NCBI RefSeq assembly: GCF_900167565.1
Contig: NZ_FUZV01000002.1
Coordinates: 62,001-126,000 of the forward strand
Source: Pseudoxanthomonas indica
Lineage (GTDB): Bacteria > Pseudomonadota > Gammaproteobacteria > Xanthomonadales > Xanthomonadaceae
Length of the DNA: 64,000 nt
Direction of reading: 5' to 3'
Positions 8,785 to 18,874 of this stretch are shown in pieces. The first letter of the stretch is position 1, and every line of letters begins with the position of its first letter. The notes below the pieces were generated by a model. That model ran no database searches. It worked only from the letters and a program-made list of their open reading frames with translations, and was not told the DNA's origin. The position numbers were made by a program, and so were the translations under genes.

Positions 8785-9762
8785 ATGGCGGTTCGCCTGA
8801 CGGGTGTGAAGACGGTCGCCGTGTTGGCGGCCGTTTTCGTTTGCGCGCTGGGGCTGTGGCTGTGGCGCGATCCGATGGGCCTGATCAACGCCGAGTTCGC
8901 GCGCCAGCGCTGGATGGCCGGGCTGGAAGCGCACGACATCACCGTGGCCGGGCATCGCATCGCCTATGTGGAGCGGCAGGCGCGGGAGCCGGGCGCCGCC
9001 ACCGTGGTGATGGTGCATGGCTTCACCGGCAGCAAGGAAAACTGGTATCCGGTGGCCGCGCGCCTGATCGGCCACTACCGGGTAATTGCGCTGGATCTGC
9101 CGGGCTGGGGCCAGAGCCAGCGCCTGCCGGGGCAGGATTACGGCTTTGACGCACAGAACCGGCGGCTGCAGGCGTTTCTGCAGGCGATCCGGCAGCCGGG
9201 CAGTCCCATCGTGCTGGTGGGTCATTCGATGGGCGGCGGCATTGTCGCCCTGACGTCGGCGGACCAGCCGGCGCTGGTGGCGCGCGTGGGCCTGATCGAT
9301 GCAGCCGGCGTGCGCTTCCACGACAACGTCTTTGGCGAGGCGGTGTTGGCAGGCAAGAACCCGTTCGCGGTCAGCGACCCCGCGTCCTTGCAGCGCTATC
9401 TGGACACGGTGTTTTTCGATCGCGGCAAGCAGCCGTGGATCCCGTGGCCGGCCAGGAACGCGCTGATCGATTTCCGTCGCCGGCAGGCGCCGTTCGAGCA
9501 GGCGGTGCTGGATCGCATCGGCCGCAGCCAGGAACGCTTCCTGCCGGGTGAAGCCGCCGCCCATATCGACCAGCCGGCTTTGCTGCTCTGGTGCGACCAG
9601 GATCGGGTGATCGATCCCAGCGCGCTGGACCTTTACGGCGCGCGCATGCCGCAAGCGCTTAAAGTGCGTCTTTCCCGATGCGGCCACATGTCGATCATGG
9701 AACGACCCGACGACGTGGCGGCCGCCATCGATACCCTGATTCGCCGTGGAGTGGCCCGATGA
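8785..9762 (+). CDS. Alpha/beta hydrolase, membrane-anchored
   Basis: 325 residues with one N-terminal hydrophobic segment (residues 9-25) acting as a signal anchor, followed by an alpha/beta-hydrolase fold. Oxyanion-loop motif VMVHGFTGSKENW, nucleophile elbow GHSMGGG (Ser) and a C-terminal CGHMSIMERP (His) are intact; the acid is probably the Asp in LLWCDQDRVI. It resembles lipase/MhpC-type hydrolases that act on acyl or aromatic esters; the substrate cannot be read. It starts 3 bp after the aminopeptidase stop and overlaps the next lipoprotein gene by 4 bp (ATGA), so the three are likely one transcript. Confidence 0.85.
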   Translation: MAVRLTGVKTVAVLAAVFVCALGLWLWRDPMGLINAEFARQRWMAGLEAHDITVAGHRIAYVERQAREPGAATVVMVHGFTGSKENWYPVAARLIGHYRVIALDLPGWGQSQRLPGQDYGFDAQNRRLQAFLQAIRQPGSPIVLVGHSMGGGIVALTSADQPALVARVGLIDAAGVRFHDNVFGEAVLAGKNPFAVSDPASLQRYLDTVFFDRGKQPWIPWPARNALIDFRRRQAPFEQAVLDRIGRSQERFLPGEAAAHIDQPALLLWCDQDRVIDPSALDLYGARMPQALKVRLSRCGHMSIMERPDDVAAAIDTLIRRGVAR

Positions 9763-10502
9763 TCCGTTCTTCCCTGTTTGCGCGCCCGCTGATCCTGTCC
9801 GTCCTGCTGGCCGGCGTGGTGTCCCTGACCGCCTGTGGCGACCGTGAAGCCGAGCAGCGCGCGGCCGCGCAGGCGCAGGCCGCCGCCAACGAAACCGCCG
9901 CCGATGCGCTGGCCAGCAAGTACGACGCGGCCAAGGCCGGCAATGACTGGGACATGGCGCGCATCCACGGCGTGGCCCTGCTGGATCAGTACCCGGAGAC
10001 CCGCGCGGCCGTGCGCATCAAGCCGGAGCTGGAGGACATCAAGGCCAAGGCCGAAGGCGCGCGCGATCTGCGCCGGCTGCAGGCCCTGTGGGATTACGCG
10101 CAGGTCGCCGCCGATGGCGGCACCCAGCGCAGCGCCGCGATCATGGCCAAGGCGCCCGTCGACGTGGACGGCAGCGGTGCCAAGCCGGTGCAGCTGGTGT
10201 TCCGCGATCACCCCAAGTGGAAGCGCAGTGGCTACCTGGTGCTGCAGGCCGGTGACTTCCGCTGCGCCGGCGGCTGCAAGGTGCAGGTCAGCGCCGATGG
10301 CGGCGCGGCCAGGGCGATGGACGCCTGGCGCCCGGATACGGACGAGGCGATCGCCATGTTCATCACCGATCAGAAGGCGCTGTGGAAACTGGCCGGCGCC
10401 AGCAAGACGATCGAGATCGAATTCCCGGTCAAGGCCGGCGGCACCCGCAAAGCGCTGTTCGAGACCGCGGGCCTGGACAGCAAGCAAATGCCGGGTTGGT
10501 GA
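9759..10502 (+). CDS. Putative lipoprotein of unknown function
   Basis: 247 residues. The ATG overlaps the upstream stop (ATGA). It begins with a lipoprotein signal whose lipobox is SLTACG. An Ala/Glu/Gln-rich helical segment (about residues 28-125) is followed by a beta-rich domain (about 130-247) containing a closely spaced cysteine pair (FRCAGGCKV). I do not recognise a named family. Co-transcription with the M1 peptidase and the hydrolase suggests a periplasmic role, but no partner or activity can be inferred from sequence alone. Confidence 0.75.
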   Translation: MIRSSLFARPLILSVLLAGVVSLTACGDREAEQRAAAQAQAAANETAADALASKYDAAKAGNDWDMARIHGVALLDQYPETRAAVRIKPELEDIKAKAEGARDLRRLQALWDYAQVAADGGTQRSAAIMAKAPVDVDGSGAKPVQLVFRDHPKWKRSGYLVLQAGDFRCAGGCKVQVSADGGAARAMDAWRPDTDEAIAMFITDQKALWKLAGASKTIEIEFPVKAGGTRKALFETAGLDSKQMPGW

Positions 10503-10508
10503 CGCTGA

Positions 10509-10533
10509 CGGGAGCGCCCAGCCGCCGCTCCCG
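10509..10533. terminator. Hairpin between convergent genes
   Basis: An 8-bp perfect inverted repeat (CGGGAGCG / CGCTCCCG) with a 9-nt loop sits in the 39-bp gap between the convergent lipoprotein and adenosine kinase genes. There is no clear T-run on either side, so it is at best a weak or factor-assisted bidirectional terminator. Confidence 0.4.
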
Positions 10534-10541
10534 CCTGTGGC

Positions 10542-11474
10542 TTACAGCGAGTAGCCGAACTGCTGCTTGAACTGTTCGTTGAACTCGTCGAAGTCAAAGC
10601 GCTGGTTCTGCGTGCCCGGATGCTCGACCTTCAGCGCGCCCATCAGGTTGCCCATGCGGCCGATGGTGATCCAGTCGTAGCCCTTCTCGATGCCGAAGAT
10701 CAGGCCGGCGCGGAAAGCGTCGCCGCAGCCGGTGGGGTCGGTCACGCGGCGCTCGTGCGCCGGCGGGATTTCCAGGGTCTTGTCCGGGGTGTGGATGTGC
10801 GAACCATGCGGGCCGCGGGTGGTGATGTAAGCCTTGACCCGCTTGACGATGTCGTTCTCGCTCCAGCCAGTGCGTTCCTGCAGCAGGTTGGACTCGTAGT
10901 CGTTGACCGTCACGTAGTCGGCCAGCTCGATGAAGTGGCGCAGCTCTTCGCCGTTGAACAGCGGCATGGCCTGGCCCGGGTCGAAAATGAACGGGATGCC
11001 GAGCTCGGCGAACTCCGCCGCGTTCTGGATCATGCCTTCGCGGCCATCCGGGCTGACGATGCCGAAGCTCGCGCCCGGCACGTCCTTCACATGGTTCTCG
11101 TAGCTGCGCATCATCGCGCCGGGGTGGAAGGCGGTGATCTGGTTGTTGTCGTGATCGGTGGTGATGAAGGCCTGCGGGGTGAACAGCTCGTCGATCACCT
11201 TGACCTGGCTCAGGTTGATCGCCTGCTCCTGGAACCACTCGCGGTACGGGCCGAAGTCCTGGCCCACCGTGGCCATCGGGATCGGGTCGCCGCCCAGCAG
11301 CTTGAGGTTGTAGGCGATGTTGCCGGCGCAGCCGCCGAACTCGCGGCGCATGCGCGGCACCAGGAACGACACGTTCAGGATGTGCACCTTGTCCGGCAGG
11401 ATGTGGTTCTTGAACTGGTCCGGAAACACCATGATGGTGTCGTAGGCGAGGGAACCACAAATCAGTGCGGACAT
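10542..11474 (-). CDS. Adenosine kinase, PfkB family
   Basis: 310 residues with the PfkB/ribokinase layout. The N-terminal Gly-rich motif FGGCAGNIAYNL lies near residue 47, and the C-terminal active-site motif DPTGCGDAFRAG carries the catalytic Asp and anion hole. Xanthomonadaceae members annotated this way are adenosine kinases, which phosphorylate adenosine to AMP in the cytoplasm; sugar specificity cannot be excluded from sequence. The start is the ATG of MSALICGSL. The frame stays open far upstream, but that part lies opposite mreB and is a shadow. It is divergent from mreB. Confidence 0.8.
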   Translation of the reverse strand: MSALICGSLAYDTIMVFPDQFKNHILPDKVHILNVSFLVPRMRREFGGCAGNIAYNLKLLGGDPIPMATVGQDFGPYREWFQEQAINLSQVKVIDELFTPQAFITTDHDNNQITAFHPGAMMRSYENHVKDVPGASFGIVSPDGREGMIQNAAEFAELGIPFIFDPGQAMPLFNGEELRHFIELADYVTVNDYESNLLQERTGWSENDIVKRVKAYITTRGPHGSHIHTPDKTLEIPPAHERRVTDPTGCGDAFRAGLIFGIEKGYDWITIGRMGNLMGALKVEHPGTQNQRFDFDEFNEQFKQQFGYSL

Positions 11475-12827
<1,353 letters not shown>

Positions 12828-12837
12828 GGCACGCAAC

Positions 12838-12892
12838 GGGGGACAGCGAACGGGGAATGACGCATTCTGGCGTCGCAAGTCGGCTGTCCTCC
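12838..12892 (+). other. Long RNA hairpin between mreB and mreC
   Basis: A 10-bp outer stem (12838-12847 with 12883-12892, one G-U pair) encloses an inner 5-bp stem GACGC/GCGTC (12859-12863 with 12870-12874; 6-nt loop). It begins 11 nt past the mreB stop. Only a short mixed T tract follows, so it may be a partial terminator or an mRNA-stabilising or processing element. The structure is seen in the sequence; the role is inferred. Confidence 0.5.
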
Positions 12893-12973
12893 GCGTTGTT
12901 TGGTTGTAACGTTCCGCATCGGGCCGCGTTTGCCGGCCCGCCTCTTCGTCCCCGCCACTGACCAAGATCCGCC

Positions 12974-14053
12974 GTGCCTTCCTACGCCGGTCCTCCCGTT
13001 GCTACCCGTCCCGGCGAAGTCGTCAGCACCCTGCGACTGCTGGGCTACCTGGCGCTGGCGATCGCCTTGATCGTGCTCGATCACCGCGGCGGCTGGCTGG
13101 CCCAGGCGCGCGCGCAGGCCGACGTGGTGACCCAACCGATCTGGTGGCTGGCCGGTTTGCCCGGACGCCTGGGTACACGGGTGAAGGACGATGCGGTTTC
13201 GCGCACGCGGCTGATGGACGAAAACCGCCAGCTGCGCAACGAACTGCTGGTGGCCAACGCACGCCTGACCCGCCTGAGCACCGCCGCCGCCGACAACGTG
13301 CAGCTGCGCGCCCTGCTGGGCGTGGCCGAGACGCGTGGCCTGGACGTGCAGCTGGCGCCCATCCTGGACATCGATCTGGACCCCAGCCGGCAACGCCTGG
13401 TGCTGGACGCCGGCAGTGGCGACGGCGTGCGCATGGGCCAGCCGGTGATCGATGCCGGTGGCCTGATGGGCCAGATCATCCGCGTCACCCCGACCCATTC
13501 CACCGTGTTGTTGCTGACCGATCCCGATCACGCCGTGCCGGTGGTGATCGCGCGCAGCGGGGTGCGGCTGATTGCCTATGGCCGCGGTCGCAGCGATCAG
13601 CTGGAGCTGGCCGACATCCCGCTCAACAGCGAGGTCAAGGTGGGCGATGTGCTGGTCACCTCCGGTCTGGGCGGGCGTTTCCCCGCCGGCTTTCCGGTCG
13701 GCACGGTCACCGCGCTGCGGCCGGATGACAGCCACGCCTTCCTGATTGGCAACCTGCGCCCCGCTGCGCAGCTGGATCGCGGCCGCGATGTGCTGCTGCT
13801 TAAGTCGGCACCGCCGTTGCGCATGCCGGTTATCTTGCCGGGAAGCGAAGGCGCGCAGGCAGCAGGCGCTGGCACCGTAACGCCGGCTGTGCAGCCGGCC
13901 GCCAGTGCCTCAAGCAACCAGCCGGTTACCCAGCCAAGTACGCAGCCAAGTAGGCAGCCAACGACGCAGCCAAGTAGGCAGCCAACGACGCAGCCTGATG
14001 CAGCGTCGCAGCCGCCTGCGTCGCATCCTCCCGCGCAGGAGCCGAGCCGATGA
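12974..14053 (+). CDS. mreC: Rod-shape-determining protein MreC
   Basis: 359 residues, GTG start. MreC is a single-pass inner-membrane protein whose periplasmic beta domain links MreB/MreD to PBP2 and RodA. One membrane helix (about residues 22-42), a coiled coil (about 75-115) and the two beta barrels (about 120-275, with LVLDAGSGDGVRMGQPV and DVLVTSGLGGRFPAGFPVG) are clear. The last ~75 residues are a Pro/Gln/Ser/Thr-rich tail encoded partly by 12-bp tandem repeats, making it longer than many MreC proteins. The stop overlaps the mreD start (ATGA). Confidence 0.93.
   Translation: MPSYAGPPVATRPGEVVSTLRLLGYLALAIALIVLDHRGGWLAQARAQADVVTQPIWWLAGLPGRLGTRVKDDAVSRTRLMDENRQLRNELLVANARLTRLSTAAADNVQLRALLGVAETRGLDVQLAPILDIDLDPSRQRLVLDAGSGDGVRMGQPVIDAGGLMGQIIRVTPTHSTVLLLTDPDHAVPVVIARSGVRLIAYGRGRSDQLELADIPLNSEVKVGDVLVTSGLGGRFPAGFPVGTVTALRPDDSHAFLIGNLRPAAQLDRGRDVLLLKSAPPLRMPVILPGSEGAQAAGAGTVTPAVQPAASASSNQPVTQPSTQPSRQPTTQPSRQPTTQPDAASQPPASHPPAQEPSR
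13931..13990 (+). repeat. 12-bp tandem repeats in mreC 3' end
   Basis: Five consecutive 12-bp units begin CAGCCAA and end GTACG, GTAGG, CGACG, GTAGG and CGACG. The last four form two copies of a 24-bp unit. They are in frame and encode repeated Gln-Pro-Ser/Thr-x blocks in the MreC tail. Copy-number change would not shift the frame. Confidence 0.85.
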
Positions 14054-14529
14054 GCCGGATGCGTACGGGCTGGATTTTGCCGGTCAGTTTGTTGCTTGCG
14101 TTGCTGCTGGGGCTGATGCCGTTGCCGGAATTCCTGCAGCCGCTGCGGCCGTTCTGGCTGGCGCTGGTGATGGCCTATTGGGTGATCGAAACGCCGGAGC
14201 ACGCCGGCCTGGGCTTCGCAATGATCATCGGCGTGCTGGCCGATCTGATGTTTGGCAGCGTGCTCGGCGAGCACGCGCTGCGGCTGGTGATCATGGCCTT
14301 CATCCTGCAGCGCTTCCGTCTGCGCCTGCGCTTTTTTCCGGTCTCGCAACAGGCACTGGCCATCGGTGGCCTGCTGCTCAACGACTTGATCGTCGACAGC
14401 GCGATCCGCTGGATGCTGGGCATGCATGGTTTGCCGCTGGCCACCTGGTGGTCGCCGCTGCTGGGCATGCTGCTGTGGCCGTTGCTGTACGTGCTGATGG
14501 ACATGCTGCGGCAGTCGCGGCGTGGTTGA
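14050..14529 (+). CDS. mreD: Rod-shape-determining protein MreD
   Basis: 159 residues, about five hydrophobic segments, as expected for the small integral membrane partner of MreC in the elongasome. Typical features are the LPEFLQPLRPFWLALVMAYW segment and the LGFAMIIGVLADLMFGSVLGEH region that mark MreD. It overlaps mreC by 4 bp and is followed 6 bp later by mrdA, so it sits inside a tightly packed operon. Identification rests on both the sequence pattern and this conserved gene order. Confidence 0.92.
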   Translation: MSRMRTGWILPVSLLLALLLGLMPLPEFLQPLRPFWLALVMAYWVIETPEHAGLGFAMIIGVLADLMFGSVLGEHALRLVIMAFILQRFRLRLRFFPVSQQALAIGGLLLNDLIVDSAIRWMLGMHGLPLATWWSPLLGMLLWPLLYVLMDMLRQSRRG

Positions 14530-14535
14530 GCAGGC

Positions 14536-16554
14536 ATGATCCAGCGCCGCGCCAGCAAGAATCCGCACGCCGAGGCCGAGCAGTTCCGACGCCGCGCCCT
14601 GCTGGGGTTTGTGGTGGTGGCGCTGTGCCTGATCGGATTGGGCGGCTGGTACTTCAAGCTGCAGGTGATCGATCACGCCGAGTACGCCACGCGTTCGGAA
14701 GCCAACCGCATCAAGCCGCGCCCGGTGGTGCCGGGTCGCGGCGCCATCTATGACCGAAAGGGCCGGCTGCTGGCCGAGAACGTGCCGGCCTTCCGCCTGG
14801 ACGTGACGCCCGACAAGGCCGGTGAACCGCAGCAGTTGCTGGCGCAGCTGGGCCAGGTGATCGCGCTGGACCCGGAAGACGTGGAGCGCTTCGAGGCCAC
14901 CCGCAAGGCCACCCGTGGTTTTCGTCCGATCACGCTCAAGCTGCGGGTGAGCGAAGAGGAGATGGCGCGCTTTGCCGTGGATCGCTGGCGCTTTCCCGGC
15001 GTGGAGCTGGTGCCATACCTGACCCGTCGTTACCCGTACGGCGATCTGTTCGCGCACACCATCGGCTACGTCGGCCGCATCGACGAGAAGGATCTGGAAA
15101 CCCTGGGCGAGGGCAACGCCGCGCTCACCCATATCGGCAAGACCGGCCTGGAGCGCTATTACGACGAAGCGCTGCGCGGCAAGGTCGGCTACGAGAAAGT
15201 GGAGACGAATGTCGAAGGCCGCGCGCTGCGCGTGGTCGGTCGCGTGCCCGCGCAGGCCGGTACCGATCTGCAGTTGAGCATCGACCTGGATCTGCAGAAA
15301 GCCATGGTGGCGGCGTTCGGCGAGAACGAAGGCTCGGCGATCGCGGTGGATCCGCGCACCGGCGAAATCCTGGCCATGGTCAGCCTGCCCAGCTATGACC
15401 CCAATCTGTTCGTCAACGGCATCTCCAGCAAGGACTTCAAGGCGCTCAACGAAAATCCGTCGCGGCCGCAGTTCAACCGGCTGGTGCTGGGCGGCGTGGC
15501 GCCGGGCTCGACGCTCAAGCCGCTGATTGCCCTGGCGGGGCTGGACAGTGGCCTGCGCCGGCCGGAAGACAAGGTGCTGTCCACCGGCATGTTCTACCTG
15601 CCCGGCACGCGGCGCGGCTGGGGCGATTCGCATCGCGGCGGCCATGGCTGGACGGACCTGCGCAAGTCGATCGCGCAGTCGGTCAACACCTACTACTACC
15701 GGCTGGCGCTGGACATGGGCATCGAACGCTTCGATGACTACATGACCCGCTACGGCTACGGCCAGCCGACCGGCATCGATCTGACCGGCGAGATCGTCGG
15801 CATCCTGCCGTCGCCTGCGTTCAAGATGAAGCAGCGCAAGGAGCGCTGGTATCCGGGCGACACGGTCAACATCAGCATCGGCCAGGGCGACTGGAAGGTC
15901 ACCCCGCTGCAGCTGGTGCGCGGCATCGCCGGCATCGCCGATGGCCAGCTGCGCCAGCCGCACCTGGTGCGGCAGACCCGCGTGGGTTTCCAGGATGCAT
16001 GGGCGCCGGTGGTGCCCAAGCCGGCCACGCCGATCAGCCCCAACCCGGCCCATGTGCAAGTGGTCCGCGAAGGCATGATGGGCACCATGCAACCAGGCGG
16101 CACCGGCTTTGCGATGGCCCGCGGCGCGCCCTATCTGATGGCCGGCAAGACCGGCACCGCACAGGTGGCCAGTCGCCGCGGCACCGCGGCGGTCAATCCC
16201 AAGAGCCTGCCCATGCACTTGCGCCACCGCGCGCTGTTCGTCGGCTTTGCGCCGGCGGAGGCGCCGACGATTGCGGTGGCGGTGGCGGTGGAAGGTGGCG
16301 GTTACGGCGGCAGCACGGCCGCGCCGATCGCACGCAAGATCCTGGATGCCTACCTGCTCGGCACCATGCCCGAGGCCGAACCGCTGGAAGGCGCGGGCGG
16401 GGTGATCGAGGACGTCGATGGCGGTGGCGCCGTGGCGCCGACCCCGGGTGCGACGGGCGCGCCGAGTGCGGCGCCGGCGACCATGCCAGCGGCAACGTCG
16501 GCCGCGCCTGCCGCGCCGACCGCGACCCCGCCAGCCAGGGAACGCACGCCATGA
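14536..16554 (+). CDS. mrdA: Penicillin-binding protein 2, elongation transpeptidase
   Basis: 672 residues. Bitopic inner-membrane D,D-transpeptidase that cross-links new peptidoglycan during elongation, together with RodA. One N-terminal helix (about residues 21-42) is followed by a dimerisation/pedestal domain (GRGAIYDRKGRLLAENVPAF near 70) and the transpeptidase domain. The catalytic SxxK is Ser325-Thr-Leu-Lys328, SVN lies near residue 380, and KTGTA near 537. The last ~50 residues are Ala/Pro/Thr-rich and low complexity, an addition not needed for activity. The stop overlaps the rodA start (ATGA), matching their obligate partnership. Confidence 0.95.
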   Translation: MIQRRASKNPHAEAEQFRRRALLGFVVVALCLIGLGGWYFKLQVIDHAEYATRSEANRIKPRPVVPGRGAIYDRKGRLLAENVPAFRLDVTPDKAGEPQQLLAQLGQVIALDPEDVERFEATRKATRGFRPITLKLRVSEEEMARFAVDRWRFPGVELVPYLTRRYPYGDLFAHTIGYVGRIDEKDLETLGEGNAALTHIGKTGLERYYDEALRGKVGYEKVETNVEGRALRVVGRVPAQAGTDLQLSIDLDLQKAMVAAFGENEGSAIAVDPRTGEILAMVSLPSYDPNLFVNGISSKDFKALNENPSRPQFNRLVLGGVAPGSTLKPLIALAGLDSGLRRPEDKVLSTGMFYLPGTRRGWGDSHRGGHGWTDLRKSIAQSVNTYYYRLALDMGIERFDDYMTRYGYGQPTGIDLTGEIVGILPSPAFKMKQRKERWYPGDTVNISIGQGDWKVTPLQLVRGIAGIADGQLRQPHLVRQTRVGFQDAWAPVVPKPATPISPNPAHVQVVREGMMGTMQPGGTGFAMARGAPYLMAGKTGTAQVASRRGTAAVNPKSLPMHLRHRALFVGFAPAEAPTIAVAVAVEGGGYGGSTAAPIARKILDAYLLGTMPEAEPLEGAGGVIEDVDGGGAVAPTPGATGAPSAAPATMPAATSAAPAAPTATPPARERTP

Positions 16555-17669
16555 GCGAAATCCTGCGCTGGCTGTTCGACCTGGTCCGCCATGTGCTGCG
16601 CACGCTGGACTGGCCGCTGCTGGGTGCCTTGTCGGCGCTGATGGCGATCGGCCTGGCGGTGTTGTACAGCGCCGGCGGCGAAGCCCAGGGCACGCGCCTG
16701 GTACTGGCCCAAGGCGCGCGCTTCGCGGTGGGCCTGGCCGCCATGTGGGGACTGTCGCGGATGTCGCCGGTGCGCCTGCGCGGCTGGACGCCCGGCGTGT
16801 TCGTGCTCTCGCTGCTGCCCTTGTTGCTGGTGTTGTTCATCGGCACGGGCAAGCACGGCCGGCACTGGATTGATCTGAAGCTGTTCTACCTGCAGCCCTC
16901 GGAGCTGCTCAAGATCACCCTGCCGATGATGATGGCCTGGTACCTGCATCGCGAGCCGTTGCCGCCGCGCATCAAGACCGTGGTGATTTCCTGCGTGCTG
17001 ATCGCCGTGCCCACCGGCCTGATCCTGCTGCAGCCGGATTTCGGCACCGGCATGCTGGTGGCGGCCAGCGGCGTGTTCGCCCTGTTGCTGGCCGGCCTGC
17101 CGTGGTGGTGGGTGGGCGTGGGTGTGGGCAGCGTGGCCGCGGCCGCGCCGGTGGCATGGTTCTGGTTCCTGCGGCCGTACCAGAAGGATCGCATCCTCAC
17201 CTTCCTCAATCCCGAGAACGATCCGCTGGGCACCGGCTGGAACATCATCCAGTCCAAGATCGCCATTGGCGGCGGCGGCATGGCCGGCAAAGGCTGGGGC
17301 CAGGGCTCGCAGTCGCACCTGGATTTCCTGCCCGAGCACACCACCGACTTCATCTTCGCGGTGCTGTCCGAGGAGTTCGGCTGGATCGGCGTGGCGGTGG
17401 TGCTGTCGTTGTATCTGTTCGTCATCGCGCGCTGCCTGTGGATCGCCATCGAGGCGCGCGATACCTACTCCCGGCTGTTGGCGGGCTCGTTGGGCCTGGC
17501 CTTCTTCGTCTACGTGATCGTCAACGGCGGGATGATCTCCGGCCTGTTGCCGGTGGTGGGCGTGCCGATGCCGCTGCTCAGTTATGGCGGCACCTCGGCG
17601 GTGTCGCTGCTCGCCGGCCTGGGACTGGTGATGGCGGTGCGTGCGCATCGACCGGTGCATGGCTACTGA
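16551..17669 (+). CDS. rodA: Peptidoglycan glycosyltransferase RodA
   Basis: 372 residues, SEDS family, about ten membrane helices. It polymerises glycan strands from lipid II and works with PBP2 (mrdA, overlapping by 4 bp). SEDS hallmarks seen are HGRHWIDLKLFYLQPSEL, LLQPDFGTGM (the conserved Asp region), LNPENDPLGTGWNIIQSKIAIG, and the closing GVPMPLLSYGGTS. The ATG start gives MSEILRWLFD; a much longer open frame upstream runs over mrdA and is not real. This is the last gene of the mre/mrd core before the hydrolase genes. Confidence 0.95.
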   Translation: MSEILRWLFDLVRHVLRTLDWPLLGALSALMAIGLAVLYSAGGEAQGTRLVLAQGARFAVGLAAMWGLSRMSPVRLRGWTPGVFVLSLLPLLLVLFIGTGKHGRHWIDLKLFYLQPSELLKITLPMMMAWYLHREPLPPRIKTVVISCVLIAVPTGLILLQPDFGTGMLVAASGVFALLLAGLPWWWVGVGVGSVAAAAPVAWFWFLRPYQKDRILTFLNPENDPLGTGWNIIQSKIAIGGGGMAGKGWGQGSQSHLDFLPEHTTDFIFAVLSEEFGWIGVAVVLSLYLFVIARCLWIAIEARDTYSRLLAGSLGLAFFVYVIVNGGMISGLLPVVGVPMPLLSYGGTSAVSLLAGLGLVMAVRAHRPVHGY

Positions 17670-17722
17670 CACGCTGAATAGCGTTCACCGTTGACGACAT
17701 GCCACGTGCTACCCTCGCGCCG

Positions 17723-18874
17723 ATGATTCGACGCGTACTTGTCTGCTTGCTCACCCTCGGGTTGGTCGCCTGCGCGACGCCGCCCCAGCCCTCGACTCCC
17801 GCGGCTCCCGCCGCCAGCAGCAAACCGAAATCGCCCGCCGGCCAAACGCCGGCCGAAGGCTCGGTGGAGCGCGTGGCGGATCTGCCCGCAGGCGTGCCGC
17901 CGCAGGAGGACTTCGCCACCGCGCGCGCCGCCTTCATCCGCGACACCGCCGCGCGATTTTCCATCGACCCGATGTACATCGATGCGGTGCTGGCGCAGGC
18001 GCAATTCCGCGACGACGTGATCGCGCTGATGTCGCGCCCGGCCGAGCGGGTCAAGCCGTGGAGCGAGTACCGCCCCAACTTCATCACCACGACCCGCATC
18101 GATGGTGGCCGCGCCTTCCTGGCCAGGCATCGCGAGGCGTTGACCCGCGAAGAACAGACCCAGGGCGTGCCGGCCGAGATCATCGTGGCGATCATCGGCG
18201 TGGAAACCAGCTACGGCGGCTACATCGGCAAGCACCGCGTGCTGGACGCGCTGTACACGCTGGCCTTCCGCTATCCGCGCAGCGGCAAGCCCGAGCGCGC
18301 CGCCTACGAGTACCGCCGCGAGCAGTTCTTCCGCGACGAACTGGCGCAGCTGTTCGCACTGGGTCGCGAAGAGAAGCTCGACATCACCACGCTGATTGGC
18401 AGCTACGCCGGCGCCATGGGCATGGGCCAGTTCATGCCGTCCAGCTATCGCGAGTTCGCGGTGGACGGCGATGGCGATGGTCGTCGCGATCTGTACAACA
18501 GCGTCGATGACGTTTTCGCCTCGGTGGCCAACTATTTCCGCAAGAAGGGCGGCGAACGGGGCGGCTGGGTGCCCGGTGCGCCGGTGGTGGCGCGCGCCGA
18601 ACTGCAGCCGGGTTTCGCCGAGTTCAATCCCGACACCTGGACCCCGGACTACACGCTGGCGCAGCTGGCCGAACGCGGCTATCGCCCGCTGGAACCGGTC
18701 GCCGCCGACGCCACTGCCACCCTGGTGTCGCTGGAAGGCAGCGCCGGCAAGCAGTACTGGCTGGGTTTCCAGAACTACTACGCGATCACCCGCTACAACA
18801 ACTCCAAGATGTATGCGATGGCGGTCTATCAGCTGTCCCAGGCCATTGCCGGCCGCGAGATTCCCCCCGCATGA
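17723..18874 (+). CDS. mltB: Lytic murein transglycosylase B (lipoprotein)
   Basis: 383 residues. The start at MIRRVLVCLL gives a lipoprotein signal with lipobox LGLVAC, so the enzyme is probably outer-membrane anchored. It cleaves the MurNAc-GlcNAc bond with formation of 1,6-anhydroMurNAc. The catalytic Glu161 lies in GVETSYGGYIGKHRVLDAL, followed by SYAGAMGMGQFMPSSYR and a calcium-loop-like DGDGDGRRDLYN, all typical of MltB. It lies 53 bp after rodA and overlaps rlpA by 4 bp, so glycan synthesis and glycan cleavage genes are consecutive. Confidence 0.93.
   Translation: MIRRVLVCLLTLGLVACATPPQPSTPAAPAASSKPKSPAGQTPAEGSVERVADLPAGVPPQEDFATARAAFIRDTAARFSIDPMYIDAVLAQAQFRDDVIALMSRPAERVKPWSEYRPNFITTTRIDGGRAFLARHREALTREEQTQGVPAEIIVAIIGVETSYGGYIGKHRVLDALYTLAFRYPRSGKPERAAYEYRREQFFRDELAQLFALGREEKLDITTLIGSYAGAMGMGQFMPSSYREFAVDGDGDGRRDLYNSVDDVFASVANYFRKKGGERGGWVPGAPVVARAELQPGFAEFNPDTWTPDYTLAQLAERGYRPLEPVAADATATLVSLEGSAGKQYWLGFQNYYAITRYNNSKMYAMAVYQLSQAIAGREIPPA

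Noticed and set aside
6733..9687. A 984-codon open frame on the minus strand
   Set aside because: It lies fully opposite the aminopeptidase and hydrolase genes, which have complete catalytic motifs. Its translation is rich in His, Arg, Gln and Gly, as expected from antisense of GC-rich codons.
13931..13990. CRISPR-like array
   Set aside because: The 12-bp units are directly adjacent with no spacers, and they encode the MreC tail in frame.
13597..16227. An 876-codon open frame on the minus strand
   Set aside because: It is antisense to mreC, mreD and mrdA, has no recognisable domain and is biased in composition; it is a GC-frame shadow.
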